From Botrimarina mediterranea (lineage in GTDB: Bacteria; Planctomycetota; Planctomycetia; Pirellulales; Lacipirellulaceae): DNA of 64,000 bases. A program made the position numbers and the translations under genes. The DNA lies in assembly GCF_007753265.1 (NCBI RefSeq), contig NZ_CP036349.1, positions 3,505,363-3,569,362 of the forward strand. The letters run 5' to 3'. Under the pieces are notes generated by a model. The model did not search any database, was not told where the DNA came from, and saw nothing but the letters and a program-made list of their open reading frames with translations. Below are positions 38,739 to 47,423 of this stretch, piece by piece; the stretch's first letter is position 1, and the number at the start of each line of letters is the position of its first letter.

Positions 38739-40952
38739 TCAAGAGGCCGTGCCGAGCCGCGCTGCGACCTGCGGTTTGCCGCGGTCGTGGCTGCCAAGCG
38801 CCCAAATGAGCCCGGCCGCCGCGACGCCCCCCAGGATAGCAAAGGGCGTCGCGTAGCCTAGCTGTTCGGCTGGCATTTCGATGAAAACCATGTCATGAAC
38901 GCCCCAGCTAGCGGCGACGTTGCGGATTGCCTCTGCATTGAGTGCCGAGACAAGCTGTAACGCGTTGTACACCGCATGGAAGACGACGCACGGGATCAAC
39001 GAACCGGTACGGACAGCGATAAGTCCCAGCAAGAAGCCTACAGGAGCCGCGGCGAGCGACTGCTGGAGCACCGTGTGGGCGGCGCCGAAGAAGACCGCCG
39101 TCATCAGAACGCCGCCCAGGTCGCCAAGCGACTTGCGCAAACCCGAGAGCACAACGCCGCGGAACGCAAGCTCTTCGCAAACCGCCGGCAGCACGGCGAG
39201 CAGCAGCACCGTTAGAGCGATTGAAGGCGAGTCCGTGATCCATCGCGAAACCTCGCCCAACTGGGCCTCGACCCCTTCCGGCAAGGGATAGAGCCCCTGG
39301 ATGCCCGTCTTGAGCCGCTCACTCAGCGGGATCAGGCAGAGGGCAGCGAGGGCGGCGACAGCGATGTCCCGACCGCGAACGGGACCCTTAAGCAGCAGGC
39401 TGCGGAGCGGGTCGCGCGTCAGCAACCAAGCCACCGCCAGGGCCGGCGCCAGGATCTGGAGCTGCGAGAGGATGGTTAGGACCGCCAGATAGCCGAAGCC
39501 CGATTCGCCCTGGATCGGCGCCGGCATCAGCGGCGTCAGCAAGGACCGCAACAGGAAGATCCCAGCGACGCACGCCATCGCGGCGGCGGCGGAGGGCGTC
39601 TCGCCCCGGCGGCGGACCATCGCGGCGAGCTGGGCCTTGGGGCTGAAGCGCTCGCTCTCACGGAACAGCACCGACTCCTGGTTGAACTGCGACACCGCCC
39701 ACCGCATCGCCAACCAGCAACAGACCGCCGTCACCGCGATCACCGGGGCGAGGTAGAGCGCGGCTTGCGCGACTTGGCCCTCGATCGTCGCCCGCAGCAG
39801 CAACACGAGCCCCATTACGGGGACTAGGCTGTTGCCGAGGTTGAGTTCGACGCCCGGCGCCGTGGGCATCAGCATCAGCGGCGTCGCGGCGAGGAACAGC
39901 GGCATGAAGTAGTACTGCCCCTCCTTCGTGCTCCGCGCGTACGCCGCGCAAGCGAGCGACAGGGCGCTGAACAGCGCCGACATCGGCAGCACCGCGACCA
40001 CCAGCCAGAGCATCGCCGACACCGGCGGCGGAGCGAACGCGGCGCCGAGGCCCGCCATTCCGGCCAGCTGACCCATCAGCACCTTGGCCGTCAAAGCGAG
40101 GCTCGCCAGGTTCAATAGCGCCGTGAAGATGCTGAAAGTCATCACCGTCAGCAGCTTGCCGCCGACAATCTCGCTGCGCCGCGCGGGGCTCGCCAGCAGC
40201 GTCTCGAGCGTGCCGCGTTCCTTCTCGCCAGCACAGAGGTCGATCGCGGGGTAAAACGCCCCGGTGAGCGCCCATAGGAAGACAATGAACGGCAGCAGCT
40301 TGGCCCACAGCTGGGCGTTGCGGGATTCCTTCGGCGCCACATCGACCTGGTCGACCGAGAAGGGCTGTGTCGCCGCAATCGGCACGTTGCGGGCCCGCAG
40401 GTTGCCGGCGACAACGGCGTCGCTCCAACGCCGCAACAAGCTCGTTACGCGCAGGCCGGCGAGCTGTGACGACTCACGGCTCGAGTTGAACCGGACGGCG
40501 GGCTGTGGCGGCGCTACCGCGGCGGCGTCGGTCGTCTCGGCTTCGCGCGAACGCTCGACGCCCTCGGCAAAGTCGTCAGGAAAACAGATCGCGGCGTCGA
40601 TCTCACCGCCGGCGACCGCCGCCTCGGCCATAGCAAGCCGCTCGCCGGCCGGCGCCGACCGCTCCTCGACTTTCAGCCGCCCGCGTTCTTCTGGGTCGAT
40701 AAACAGGTCGGCCGCGAATCGGTCCCCGTCCACCAGCGCCGGCAGCCCCTCGACGTCGCGCAGTTCGTCGGCGCCGTAGATGGCGACCTTGCCCGTCGTC
40801 TGACGCATGAACTGCGCCAGCTGGAACATGCTGGTCCCCAGCAGCGGGTACATCAGCACCGGCAGCACCGCGACCATGAACAGCGTCCGCCGATCGCGGA
40901 ACTGATCACGGATCTCACGCTGCCAAATCCAGAGGACGTTGCGCAGATTCAT
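38739..40952 (-). CDS. ABC-2 permease fused to a CPBP intramembrane protease domain (NatB-like)
   Basis: It has 737 residues. The first part is an ABC-2/NatB-type permease: one helix near 23-42, a large outer domain to about 215, then five helices, with LCAGEKERGTLETLLASPAR (240-259) as the family signature. The second part (about 455-737) is a CPBP (Abi) protease-like membrane domain with EELAFR (E593/E594, R598), the GAAH His626 and the FHAVYN His659/Asn663, so the catalytic set is intact. CPBP proteins include the Rce1 CAAX protease and bacteriocin-immunity proteins. The ATPase partner is the next gene upstream at 41222. The substrate is unknown. Confidence 0.88.
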   Translation of the reverse strand: MNLRNVLWIWQREIRDQFRDRRTLFMVAVLPVLMYPLLGTSMFQLAQFMRQTTGKVAIYGADELRDVEGLPALVDGDRFAADLFIDPEERGRLKVEERSAPAGERLAMAEAAVAGGEIDAAICFPDDFAEGVERSREAETTDAAAVAPPQPAVRFNSSRESSQLAGLRVTSLLRRWSDAVVAGNLRARNVPIAATQPFSVDQVDVAPKESRNAQLWAKLLPFIVFLWALTGAFYPAIDLCAGEKERGTLETLLASPARRSEIVGGKLLTVMTFSIFTALLNLASLALTAKVLMGQLAGMAGLGAAFAPPPVSAMLWLVVAVLPMSALFSALSLACAAYARSTKEGQYYFMPLFLAATPLMLMPTAPGVELNLGNSLVPVMGLVLLLRATIEGQVAQAALYLAPVIAVTAVCCWLAMRWAVSQFNQESVLFRESERFSPKAQLAAMVRRRGETPSAAAAMACVAGIFLLRSLLTPLMPAPIQGESGFGYLAVLTILSQLQILAPALAVAWLLTRDPLRSLLLKGPVRGRDIAVAALAALCLIPLSERLKTGIQGLYPLPEGVEAQLGEVSRWITDSPSIALTVLLLAVLPAVCEELAFRGVVLSGLRKSLGDLGGVLMTAVFFGAAHTVLQQSLAAAPVGFLLGLIAVRTGSLIPCVVFHAVYNALQLVSALNAEAIRNVAASWGVHDMVFIEMPAEQLGYATPFAILGGVAAAGLIWALGSHDRGKPQVAARLGTAS

Positions 40953-41090
40953 GGAGGGGATGGGGGGATGGTCTATCGCTGTAGTTGTCGCGGGTTTTGT
41001 TCAGGCCGCCGATGGAGGGTTTGTCGATTTGGGGAGATGGGGGGATGGCGGTTCGTAACGGGGAGTCCTTCAGCTAAATGAGTAATTCTG

Positions 41091-41171
41091 TAGGAGGGGT
41101 CTCTGACGCCGATTGCGGTCTCTTGGCCATTTCGGCATGGTGCGCGTAATCGGCGTCGGAGACGCCTCCTA
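41091..41171. repeat. 81-bp palindrome, family copy 1
   Basis: Arms TAGGAGGGGTCTCTGACGCC, with GATT, and AATCGGCGTCGGAGACGCCT, with CCTA. The loop CGGTCTCTTGGCCATTTCGG continues ATGGTGCGCG. A second copy with the same arms and loop lies at 61593-61680. It sits in the 269-base gap between the permease-protease gene and its ATPase, in the path of their transcript. Confidence 0.9.
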
Positions 41172-41221
41172 TAAACAAGCTCCACACCGCGTCGGGCCGC
41201 CCCGCCAATCGTCCATCCCCA

Positions 41222-42067
41222 TTATCCCCCCACACCCCCATCATCTCCCTTCCTTTCGATCGCCTCGCGTTCAGCGTTCGAGACGAGGTGGAAGAACAGC
41301 TCTTCTAAGTCATCCTCGCCGTGGCGCTCGCGGAGGTCGTCCATCGGGCCGCAGTCGATGATCTTGCCGCGGTACATCACGGCGATGCGGTCGCAGATGC
41401 GCTGGACCTCGCTCATGATGTGCGTGGAGAAGACGACGCACTTTCCTTCGTCGCGTAGCTCGGCGACCGCGTCGAGCGACGCCCGCGCGGCAAAGGCGTC
41501 GAGACCGTTAGTCGCTTCGTCGAAGACGATCACCGGCGGGTCGTGGACTAGCGCACGGGCGATCGAGGTTTTCTGCTTCATGCCGGTGGACATCTTCGCG
41601 CCAAGCGTGTCGCGGAGGTCGTCCATCCGCAGCTTGGTGAATAGCCACTCCATCCGGTCACGCAGCTGCGCCGGCGCGAGGCCGTGCAGGCGGCCGAAGT
41701 ACTCGACGAACTCCCACGCCGTCATCCGGTCGTAGACGGCCGTGTTCGCCGAGATGAAGCCGATCTGATTGCGGACCAGCTCGGCCTGCTCGACGCAGTC
41801 GAAGCCGTTCACCCGGGCGACGCCGGCCGTCGGCTTTAGCAGCGTCGTGAGAATCCGCAGCGCGGTCGTCTTGCCGGCGCCGTTGGGGCCGAGGAGGCCA
41901 AAGACCTCGCCCGAGTGCGCCGAGAACGACAGATGATCGACGGCCAGCACTTCGCCGCGCGCCAAGTCATCGTACGCCTTGGTGAGATCGACGACCTCGA
42001 CCATCGGGCGGCCGAGGGGCGGCGTCTCGGCGTCAACCGTCTCTACGGGGCTCGTCACAGGAGGCAT
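41222..42067 (-). CDS. ABC transporter ATP-binding protein (NatA-like)
   Basis: It has 281 residues. Walker A GPNGAGKTT, the signature STGMKQKTSIARAL (unusual but of the NatA/Ccm type), Walker B VIVFDEATNGLD and the switch His in STHIM are all present. It pairs with the downstream ABC-2/CPBP gene as an exporter. The N-terminal 20 residues (MPPVTSPVETVDAETPPLGR) are an extension ahead of the usual start at MVEVVDLTKAY; an internal start there is possible. Between the two genes lies an 81-base palindrome, which may reduce read-through to the permease. Confidence 0.93.
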   Translation of the reverse strand: MPPVTSPVETVDAETPPLGRPMVEVVDLTKAYDDLARGEVLAVDHLSFSAHSGEVFGLLGPNGAGKTTALRILTTLLKPTAGVARVNGFDCVEQAELVRNQIGFISANTAVYDRMTAWEFVEYFGRLHGLAPAQLRDRMEWLFTKLRMDDLRDTLGAKMSTGMKQKTSIARALVHDPPVIVFDEATNGLDAFAARASLDAVAELRDEGKCVVFSTHIMSEVQRICDRIAVMYRGKIIDCGPMDDLRERHGEDDLEELFFHLVSNAEREAIERKGDDGGVGG

Positions 42068-42116
42068 AGGCGACGGGCGGCGCGAAACGGGGACGGTCGT
42101 GCGGGTTCTTTCGGTT

Positions 42117-42180
42117 GGAGGGCGCTAAGCCGCAATCGCCAGTGTTCATGACCGGCCGCTCGCGGCTTAGCGCCCCCTCA
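42117..42180. repeat. Palindrome after mqnC
   Basis: GAGGGCGCTAAGCCGC pairs with GCGGCTTAGCGCCCCCTC; outer GGTT/AACC extends it. It ends 11 bases from the mqnC stop codon. The core GGCGCTAAGCCGC is also found in the foldback elements. Confidence 0.85.
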
Positions 42181-42190
42181 GACCTCAACC

Positions 42191-43348
42191 CTAGCTCACT
42201 ACCGGAAGCTTCGGCAGTCCCTTGTGGGCGGCTTTGACGGCCCGCATTTCGTGCTCAGGGTCGACCAACTCGTAATGAACGTTCCGCTGCCGGGGGGTGA
42301 ACCCCAGCTCTTCGATGGCGCCGCGGATGTCGTCGAGGGTGAGGAAGTGAACGGTCCCGGCCTCGGCGACGACGTTCTCCTCGATCATCAGGCTCCCCAT
42401 GTCGTTGGCGCCGTAGAGCATCGCCATCTGGCCGACCTTGAGCCCCTGCGTCACCCAGCTCGATTGGAGGTTGGCGAAGTTGTCGAGATAGAGCCGCGCG
42501 ACAGCGTTGGTCTTGAGGTACTCGTGGGCGCCGGCCGGCGGCAGGTGGTCGAGCTGCGTGTTATCACGCTGGAAGGTCCAGCAGATGAACGCGGTGAATC
42601 CCTTGTGGCCCGCCGCAAGCGACTCGTCTTGCAGGTCGCGCAACCGGTCGAGGTGTTCGATCCGTTCTTCGAGCGTCTCGACGTGACCGAACATCATCGT
42701 CGCGCTGCTGCGGCCGCCGAGCTGGTGCCACTCGCGCATCACGTTCAGCCAGTCGTCCGACAGCACCTTGCCGCGGGTGATCTCTTTACGGACGCGATCG
42801 ACCAGGATCTCGGCGCCGCCGCCGGGGAGGCTCCCCATGCCGGCCGCCATCAACCGCTCAAGCACTTCGCGAAGCGGCAGCTTGTTGATCTTGGTGAAGT
42901 GATGGATCTCCGGCGGGCTGAAGGCGTGCAGGTTGACCTGCGGGAACGCCCGCTTGATCTCGCCGAGCATCGACTCGTACCACTCGAGCTTGTACTCGGG
43001 GTGCAGGCCGCCTTGCAGCAGCGTCTGCTCGCCGCCGAGCTCGACCGTCTCTTGCACCTTCTTGAGGATCTCGTCGATCGAGAGGACGTAGCCCTCGTCC
43101 GACTTGGGCCCGCGGTAGAACGCGCAGAAGTCGCACACCGCGGTGCAGACGTTCGTGTAGTTGATGTTGCGATCGATGTTGTAGGTGCGGTGCGGCTCGG
43201 GATGGAGCCGGCGCGTCACCTCGTCGGCCGCGCGGCCCAACGAGGCGAGGCTCGCTTCCTTGAGGAGTCGCACGCCCTCGTCGCGCGTGAGGCGCTGACC
43301 TTCGGCGGCTTTGGCGAGAATCTCTTGGACGCTGATAGCGGCGATCAT
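42191..43348 (-). CDS. mqnC: Cyclic dehypoxanthinyl futalosine synthase
   Basis: Radical SAM enzyme of the futalosine route: it cyclises dehypoxanthinyl futalosine on the way to menaquinone. It has 385 residues. The start MIAAISVQEILAKAAEGQRL overlaps the mqnA stop codon (ATGA). The CxxxCxxC cluster motif is CTAVCDFC (C68, C72, C75) inside NYTNVCTAVCDFCAFYRG; SLPGGGAEILVDRVRKEI and the C-terminal GFTPRQRNVHYE fit the family. The CofH/MqnE relatives share the core, but mqnA directly upstream and the GGGAEIL block favour MqnC. It is cytosolic. Confidence 0.92.
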   Translation of the reverse strand: MIAAISVQEILAKAAEGQRLTRDEGVRLLKEASLASLGRAADEVTRRLHPEPHRTYNIDRNINYTNVCTAVCDFCAFYRGPKSDEGYVLSIDEILKKVQETVELGGEQTLLQGGLHPEYKLEWYESMLGEIKRAFPQVNLHAFSPPEIHHFTKINKLPLREVLERLMAAGMGSLPGGGAEILVDRVRKEITRGKVLSDDWLNVMREWHQLGGRSSATMMFGHVETLEERIEHLDRLRDLQDESLAAGHKGFTAFICWTFQRDNTQLDHLPPAGAHEYLKTNAVARLYLDNFANLQSSWVTQGLKVGQMAMLYGANDMGSLMIEENVVAEAGTVHFLTLDDIRGAIEELGFTPRQRNVHYELVDPEHEMRAVKAAHKGLPKLPVVS

Positions 43349-44205
43349 CGGACGGGCAGTGGTGTTGCAGTCGTGTTGGAGTTCGACGCGTCGGGGAGCA
43401 GCCCGGCCTCGCGGCACTGCTGGCGGAACAGCTCGAGGCCACGCCGCTCGCGCGGGCCGAGCGTGAACCGCAGGTTCTGGCGAAGGTAACGCTCGGCGTG
43501 CTCGACCGTAAGCCCGAGCGGCGGGCCTTCTTGCTGAGCGATTGCGGAGAAGGCGACGAAGCCGTCGTCCCGCATCGCCTCGAACAACGCCGCGAGCGCC
43601 GCGCCGTCCACGTTCGGACGCGCAGCCCACACGGCGAAGACGAACGGCAGGCCCGTGTCGCGGCGCCATTCTTCGGCGAGGTCCCATTCGGCAACGAACT
43701 GCTCTCGCAACTCAGCAGCCGGCGTGTGCATCGCGCGGTCGCCAATGAGGAGCACCGCGTCCGCGTCGGAATCGCCAAGCCCGGCGCCGATCGGCAAACG
43801 CGAGCGCTGCGGCTCGACGCCGACACGACGCAAGAGCAGGAGGCGACTCAGGGCCGCGCTCGTCCGCGACCCTTCGTCGAGCGCGAGCGTCCTCACCTCG
43901 GCGGGCGGGCGACGGAAGTAGACCTTCACGCTGCTCACCGGCCCGTCGGCCGCGACGCAGGCGTCCGAAACAATCCGCCAGTCGGGCGCCGCCAGCGCCT
44001 CGAACGCCGGCACCAGGGCCGCGTCGAGCCGCGCCGCCGTGAGCGAATCGGCAAGCCGGCTCGGCAGGTCTTTCAAGAGCCGCACGCCACGAAGCGCCGC
44101 CTCCGACTCGGCTAGCCGGCGGGCGTGCTCCTCGAAGCGATGGATCAGCGGCTTCGAGTTCAGGTAGTTCACCGCCCCGACGCGGAGCGGCTCGAACGGC
44201 TTCAT
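43345..44205 (-). CDS. mqnA: Chorismate dehydratase
   Basis: First step of the futalosine route: dehydrates chorismate to 3-enolpyruvylbenzoate, as substrate for MqnE. It has 286 residues. The N terminus RVGAVNYLNSKPLIHRFEEH is the family signature (VxYLNxxPL), and VKVYFRRPPAEVRTLALDEG plus the PFVFAVWAARP block match. It overlaps mqnC by four bases, so the two are coupled. The next upstream gene is a large ABC permease across a gap of about 580 bases with foldback copy C. Confidence 0.92.
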   Translation of the reverse strand: MKPFEPLRVGAVNYLNSKPLIHRFEEHARRLAESEAALRGVRLLKDLPSRLADSLTAARLDAALVPAFEALAAPDWRIVSDACVAADGPVSSVKVYFRRPPAEVRTLALDEGSRTSAALSRLLLLRRVGVEPQRSRLPIGAGLGDSDADAVLLIGDRAMHTPAAELREQFVAEWDLAEEWRRDTGLPFVFAVWAARPNVDGAALAALFEAMRDDGFVAFSAIAQQEGPPLGLTVEHAERYLRQNLRFTLGPRERRGLELFRQQCREAGLLPDASNSNTTATPLPVR

Positions 44206-44469
44206 CGGCGGGGCAGGGGGGGTGAGGGCGAGATCGTTCAGTCGGAAGCGTAACCGCAGCGGACGCGGTCAGTTTAACCCCTGCGCGCGAGCGGCAGAAT
44301 GCCGCGGACAATCGTCCATCGCGCCAGACCCGCGCCAGATCGCCGAGGATGCGTTCTAACGGGCGATTGCGCCGCCGGTGGACAAACGTACCGATCGCGT
44401 CATCGGCTCGAAATTCAAGCCATTGAGCAGCATCGCCGCTCAGCGGTGCGTTTAGCTCGCCACCTCGCT

Positions 44470-44749
44470 GTATCCTACTTCATTTTGCCGTAGCGTCGAT
44501 CGCAGAGACGCGGAGGCGCAGAGGATAGGCAGCGAAGACTCACGCCAAGCCGGCAAGGCGCAAAGACAAAGTCGTTGAGAAATGAGCGTAGCCGCAAACG
44601 ACCGCACAGCAACGCGTTCATTGCGGCTTTGCCTGAGTCTTGAAGGCATCCAACTCTGCGCCTCTGCGTCTCTGCGCGAGACGTCCCCACGTTGCTCCGT
44701 GGATCAGAGCGAGGCTAGAAACGCTACGGCCAAGTGAAGCACGCTCTAG
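44470..44749 (-). repeat. Foldback (MITE-like) element, copy C
   Basis: About 280 bases, same orientation as copy B. Ends: TATCCTACTTCATTTTGCCG and GAAGCACGCTCTAG. It shares GCAAAGACAAAGTCGTTGAG, AAATGAGCGTAGCCG and GATCAGAGCGAGGCTAGAAA with copies A and B. The rest of the gap (44206-44469) shows no gene. Confidence 0.85.
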
Positions 44750-44789
44750 GTCGATCCAAGAGCACGCTTTGCCTCAACGCAGCCTTGAC

Positions 44790-46616
44790 CTAGTAGAACT
44801 CTAACCGGTTGAATGCCCGCACGCCGCGGTAGAGCGGCACCACCGTGGCGGTTAGCCCGACCGCTACCGCTAGGCCAGCGCCCAGCACGAGCCACAGGTC
44901 GAGGTATTTTTCGCTCAAGAACTCCGAGCTGATCGCGCTGGAGTGGGCGATCAATTTGAAATGGCACGGCAGCGCCGTCAACGAGACGATCAGGATGATG
45001 TAGACCGCGCTGAGCACGAGGTTGAGCGTGCCGCCGAATCCCGCGGCGATCTTCGAGGGGCTCGACTCGTGGAAGTTGGGCATCATCGCTCCCAAACCCA
45101 CGGCCAGCGCGGCCAACCCGACACAAAGCAGCACGGTCGTCAGTTGGTGAACGCCCACCACCAATGCTGAGACGTGCAACATCAAGTCGCTGAGCAGGAT
45201 CAGTAGGGCGCAGGGGAGCCACGACCCGAGCGCGGCGAACACGAACTTGCTCCACACGATGGTGTCGCGGCTCACCGGCATCAGCCCGAGGACCCAAAAC
45301 CGACGACCCTCGAGGCTGAGCATCGGGTAGATGAACCGTGTCGTGAAGGTCGAAAGGATGAGCCCCACCACCGCTAGGTTGAGGAAGCTGACGAGGTTCA
45401 CCCAGGTGGCGTGCTCGATGTCGCCGGCGGTGACGCGGAACTGATCGACGTTGAGAAAATACAGCCCCAAAAGGCCGAAGAAGATCAAGAACTGCGACCA
45501 CTGCACGGGGTCGCGTCGCAACAGGCGCCAGTCCTTCATTAGCAAGAGCCGCACCTGCTGTGGAAAGGGCTGGAGGAACCAAGCGGCGACGCGATCGACC
45601 CATGCCGCGCCGGCGCGGCGCGGACGACGCGGACGGCACTCGAGCTGACTGAACCCCGAACGGAAGGTTCGCCTCGCCACGGTCGTGAGGATCAATCGGC
45701 CCATCAACGCGTTGGTCACCAGTAGCGCCAGCGATAGGAGGGACCGCACCACCGGCGTGTCTCGCAGCGGCGTGGGCAGCCGCGGCGACGCTTGAGCCGC
45801 GTCGATCAAACCGTCGCTGAGCCACGAGCTGGGGAGCCATTCTTCGCGCGTAAAACGAAACTTGCGGATCGTGTCGAGGAAGAACTGGTCCTCGAACAAC
45901 TCCTTCCGGTCGACGGCGATCGTTTCCCAGATAGCGGCGCCCGCGGCCAACATCGACAGCGTCGCAACGACCAGCACGACCGCTACCCGCACATGAGCAA
46001 GCTTGTAGATCAGCAGCAGGCAGCACAACGCGCCGATCACGCAGGGAATGTAAACGAACGACGCGATCAGCGGTGCGATCAGAACGTAGTAGTGCCACGG
46101 CGCCCCCACCGAGATGCCGTAGGCGAGCGTCAGCGGGCTGGCGAGCAGGAAGAAGCCCCAACTGCTGAAGAGCGTCGCCTCTTGAAACTTGTGCAGCACG
46201 ATCCGCTCTTCGCGAGCGGGTGTGGTGAGCAAGAATCGAGTCTCGTCGGAGCTGAAGAGGCCGCCGTAGAGGATGATGCCCGACGAGAAAACGAGCATCA
46301 CGTTGAGCGACGCGAAGAACAGGTGGAACACGAACTCCACCGTCTTGGCGTGGTAGACCTCGCCGGGGCGGGCGATATTCTCACGCAGGAAGTCGAAGCC
46401 GACGTAAAACAGCGCAAACAGCCCGCACCAGAAGAAGATACTCAGCCCCACGACCAGCAGCGTCCGCAGGCGAGCCGTCGCCATCAGCTGTCGCAAGTGA
46501 GCGACCGTCTCCGTCGCGCGGATGCGGCGGAACAGGGCCGCTTCGACCCGTGGGTCGATCTCGTTTCCGGCTGGATTTGCGGACAGCCTCGCGTTGCTCC
46601 CAGCGGGGTTGTTCAT
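44790..46616 (-). CDS. ABC exporter permease, large ABC-2-like protein
   Basis: Integral membrane protein of 608 residues with about twelve hydrophobic segments and a long loop in the middle. RLLLMKDWRLLRRDPVQWSQ at about 355-375 is typical of putative ABC exporters, and RRFWVLGLMPVSRDTIVWSK matches the coupling region of ABC-2 type permeases. Its start overlaps the ATPase stop codon (ATGA). The cargo is unknown. It is the last gene of a three-gene operon with the exported protein at 47424 and the ATPase. Confidence 0.85.
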   Translation of the reverse strand: MNNPAGSNARLSANPAGNEIDPRVEAALFRRIRATETVAHLRQLMATARLRTLLVVGLSIFFWCGLFALFYVGFDFLRENIARPGEVYHAKTVEFVFHLFFASLNVMLVFSSGIILYGGLFSSDETRFLLTTPAREERIVLHKFQEATLFSSWGFFLLASPLTLAYGISVGAPWHYYVLIAPLIASFVYIPCVIGALCCLLLIYKLAHVRVAVVLVVATLSMLAAGAAIWETIAVDRKELFEDQFFLDTIRKFRFTREEWLPSSWLSDGLIDAAQASPRLPTPLRDTPVVRSLLSLALLVTNALMGRLILTTVARRTFRSGFSQLECRPRRPRRAGAAWVDRVAAWFLQPFPQQVRLLLMKDWRLLRRDPVQWSQFLIFFGLLGLYFLNVDQFRVTAGDIEHATWVNLVSFLNLAVVGLILSTFTTRFIYPMLSLEGRRFWVLGLMPVSRDTIVWSKFVFAALGSWLPCALLILLSDLMLHVSALVVGVHQLTTVLLCVGLAALAVGLGAMMPNFHESSPSKIAAGFGGTLNLVLSAVYIILIVSLTALPCHFKLIAHSSAISSEFLSEKYLDLWLVLGAGLAVAVGLTATVVPLYRGVRAFNRLEFY

Positions 46617-47410
46617 TCGGTCCCATCGAGCATGGAAGGGGGTTCGACCTGATGCGTGGCCTCTTCCTCCGCGGTGACGCCGCCGACGTTCTCGCCAACA
46701 ATCGATAAGTAGAGCGATTCGAGAGATTGCCCTTCGGCGTGATACTTGTGCCGCAGCTCCTCGACCGTCCCCAAGAAGATCAGTTTGCCCTGCTGCATCA
46801 CGCCGATGCGATCGGCGATCTCCTCCGCCGCGGCGAGGGTGTGGGTCGACATGAAGATGCTCGTGCCCGACGCAGTGCGTTCGCGAAGCAGGTCCTTCAC
46901 GAGGCGGATGCTATGCGGGTCGAGCCCCACTAGCGGCTCATCGACAATCAACACCGGTGGGTCGTGCAGCAGGGCGGCGGCGAACACCGTCCGCTGCTTC
47001 ATGCCGTGCGAATAGCTCTCGGCAAGCTCGTCGGCAAACCGGCCGAGACCGAAGCGCTCGATCTCGCGATCGATCGCCGCGGCCGCCTCACGGCGCGACA
47101 TGCCGTGCATCTCGGCGACAAAGCTGAGGAACTCGCGTCCTGAAAGCTTGTCGTAGAGGTAGGGCTCGTCGGGGACGTAGCCGATACGGCTGGTGGCTTC
47201 GCGGACTTGTGAGACCGTGTCGAAACCGTCGATGAGGACGCGACCGGAGGCCGGCCTGAGCAGGCCGACCATCATCTTGATCGTGGTCGTCTTACCGGCG
47301 CCGTTGTGGCCCAAGAGGGCGAACAGCTCTCCCGACTCGATCCGTAGATCGAGACCCCGCACCGCGAGCGTGTCGCCGTAGCTGCGAGAGACGCCTTCGA
47401 ACTGGATCAT
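46613..47410 (-). CDS. ABC transporter ATP-binding protein
   Basis: It has 265 residues. The start MIQFEGVSRSYGDTLAVRGL is the only one that matches the fold. Walker A GHNGAGKTT, the signature SYSHGMKQRTVFAAALLHDP, Walker B LIVDEPLVGLD and STHT are present. It belongs to the ABC-2 (exporter) class and pairs with the permease at 44790, overlapping it by four bases. The upstream gene for an exported protein ends 13 bases before its start. Confidence 0.92.
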   Translation of the reverse strand: MIQFEGVSRSYGDTLAVRGLDLRIESGELFALLGHNGAGKTTTIKMMVGLLRPASGRVLIDGFDTVSQVREATSRIGYVPDEPYLYDKLSGREFLSFVAEMHGMSRREAAAAIDREIERFGLGRFADELAESYSHGMKQRTVFAAALLHDPPVLIVDEPLVGLDPHSIRLVKDLLRERTASGTSIFMSTHTLAAAEEIADRIGVMQQGKLIFLGTVEELRHKYHAEGQSLESLYLSIVGENVGGVTAEEEATHQVEPPSMLDGTE

Positions 47411-47423
47411 CGACTGTCGGCCG

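Noticed and set aside
38495-38842. N-terminal extension of the amidohydrolase and small frames around it
   Set aside because: The extension is Arg/Pro-rich and unlike the family; the ATG at 38494 begins the fold. The 244-base gap shows no other gene.
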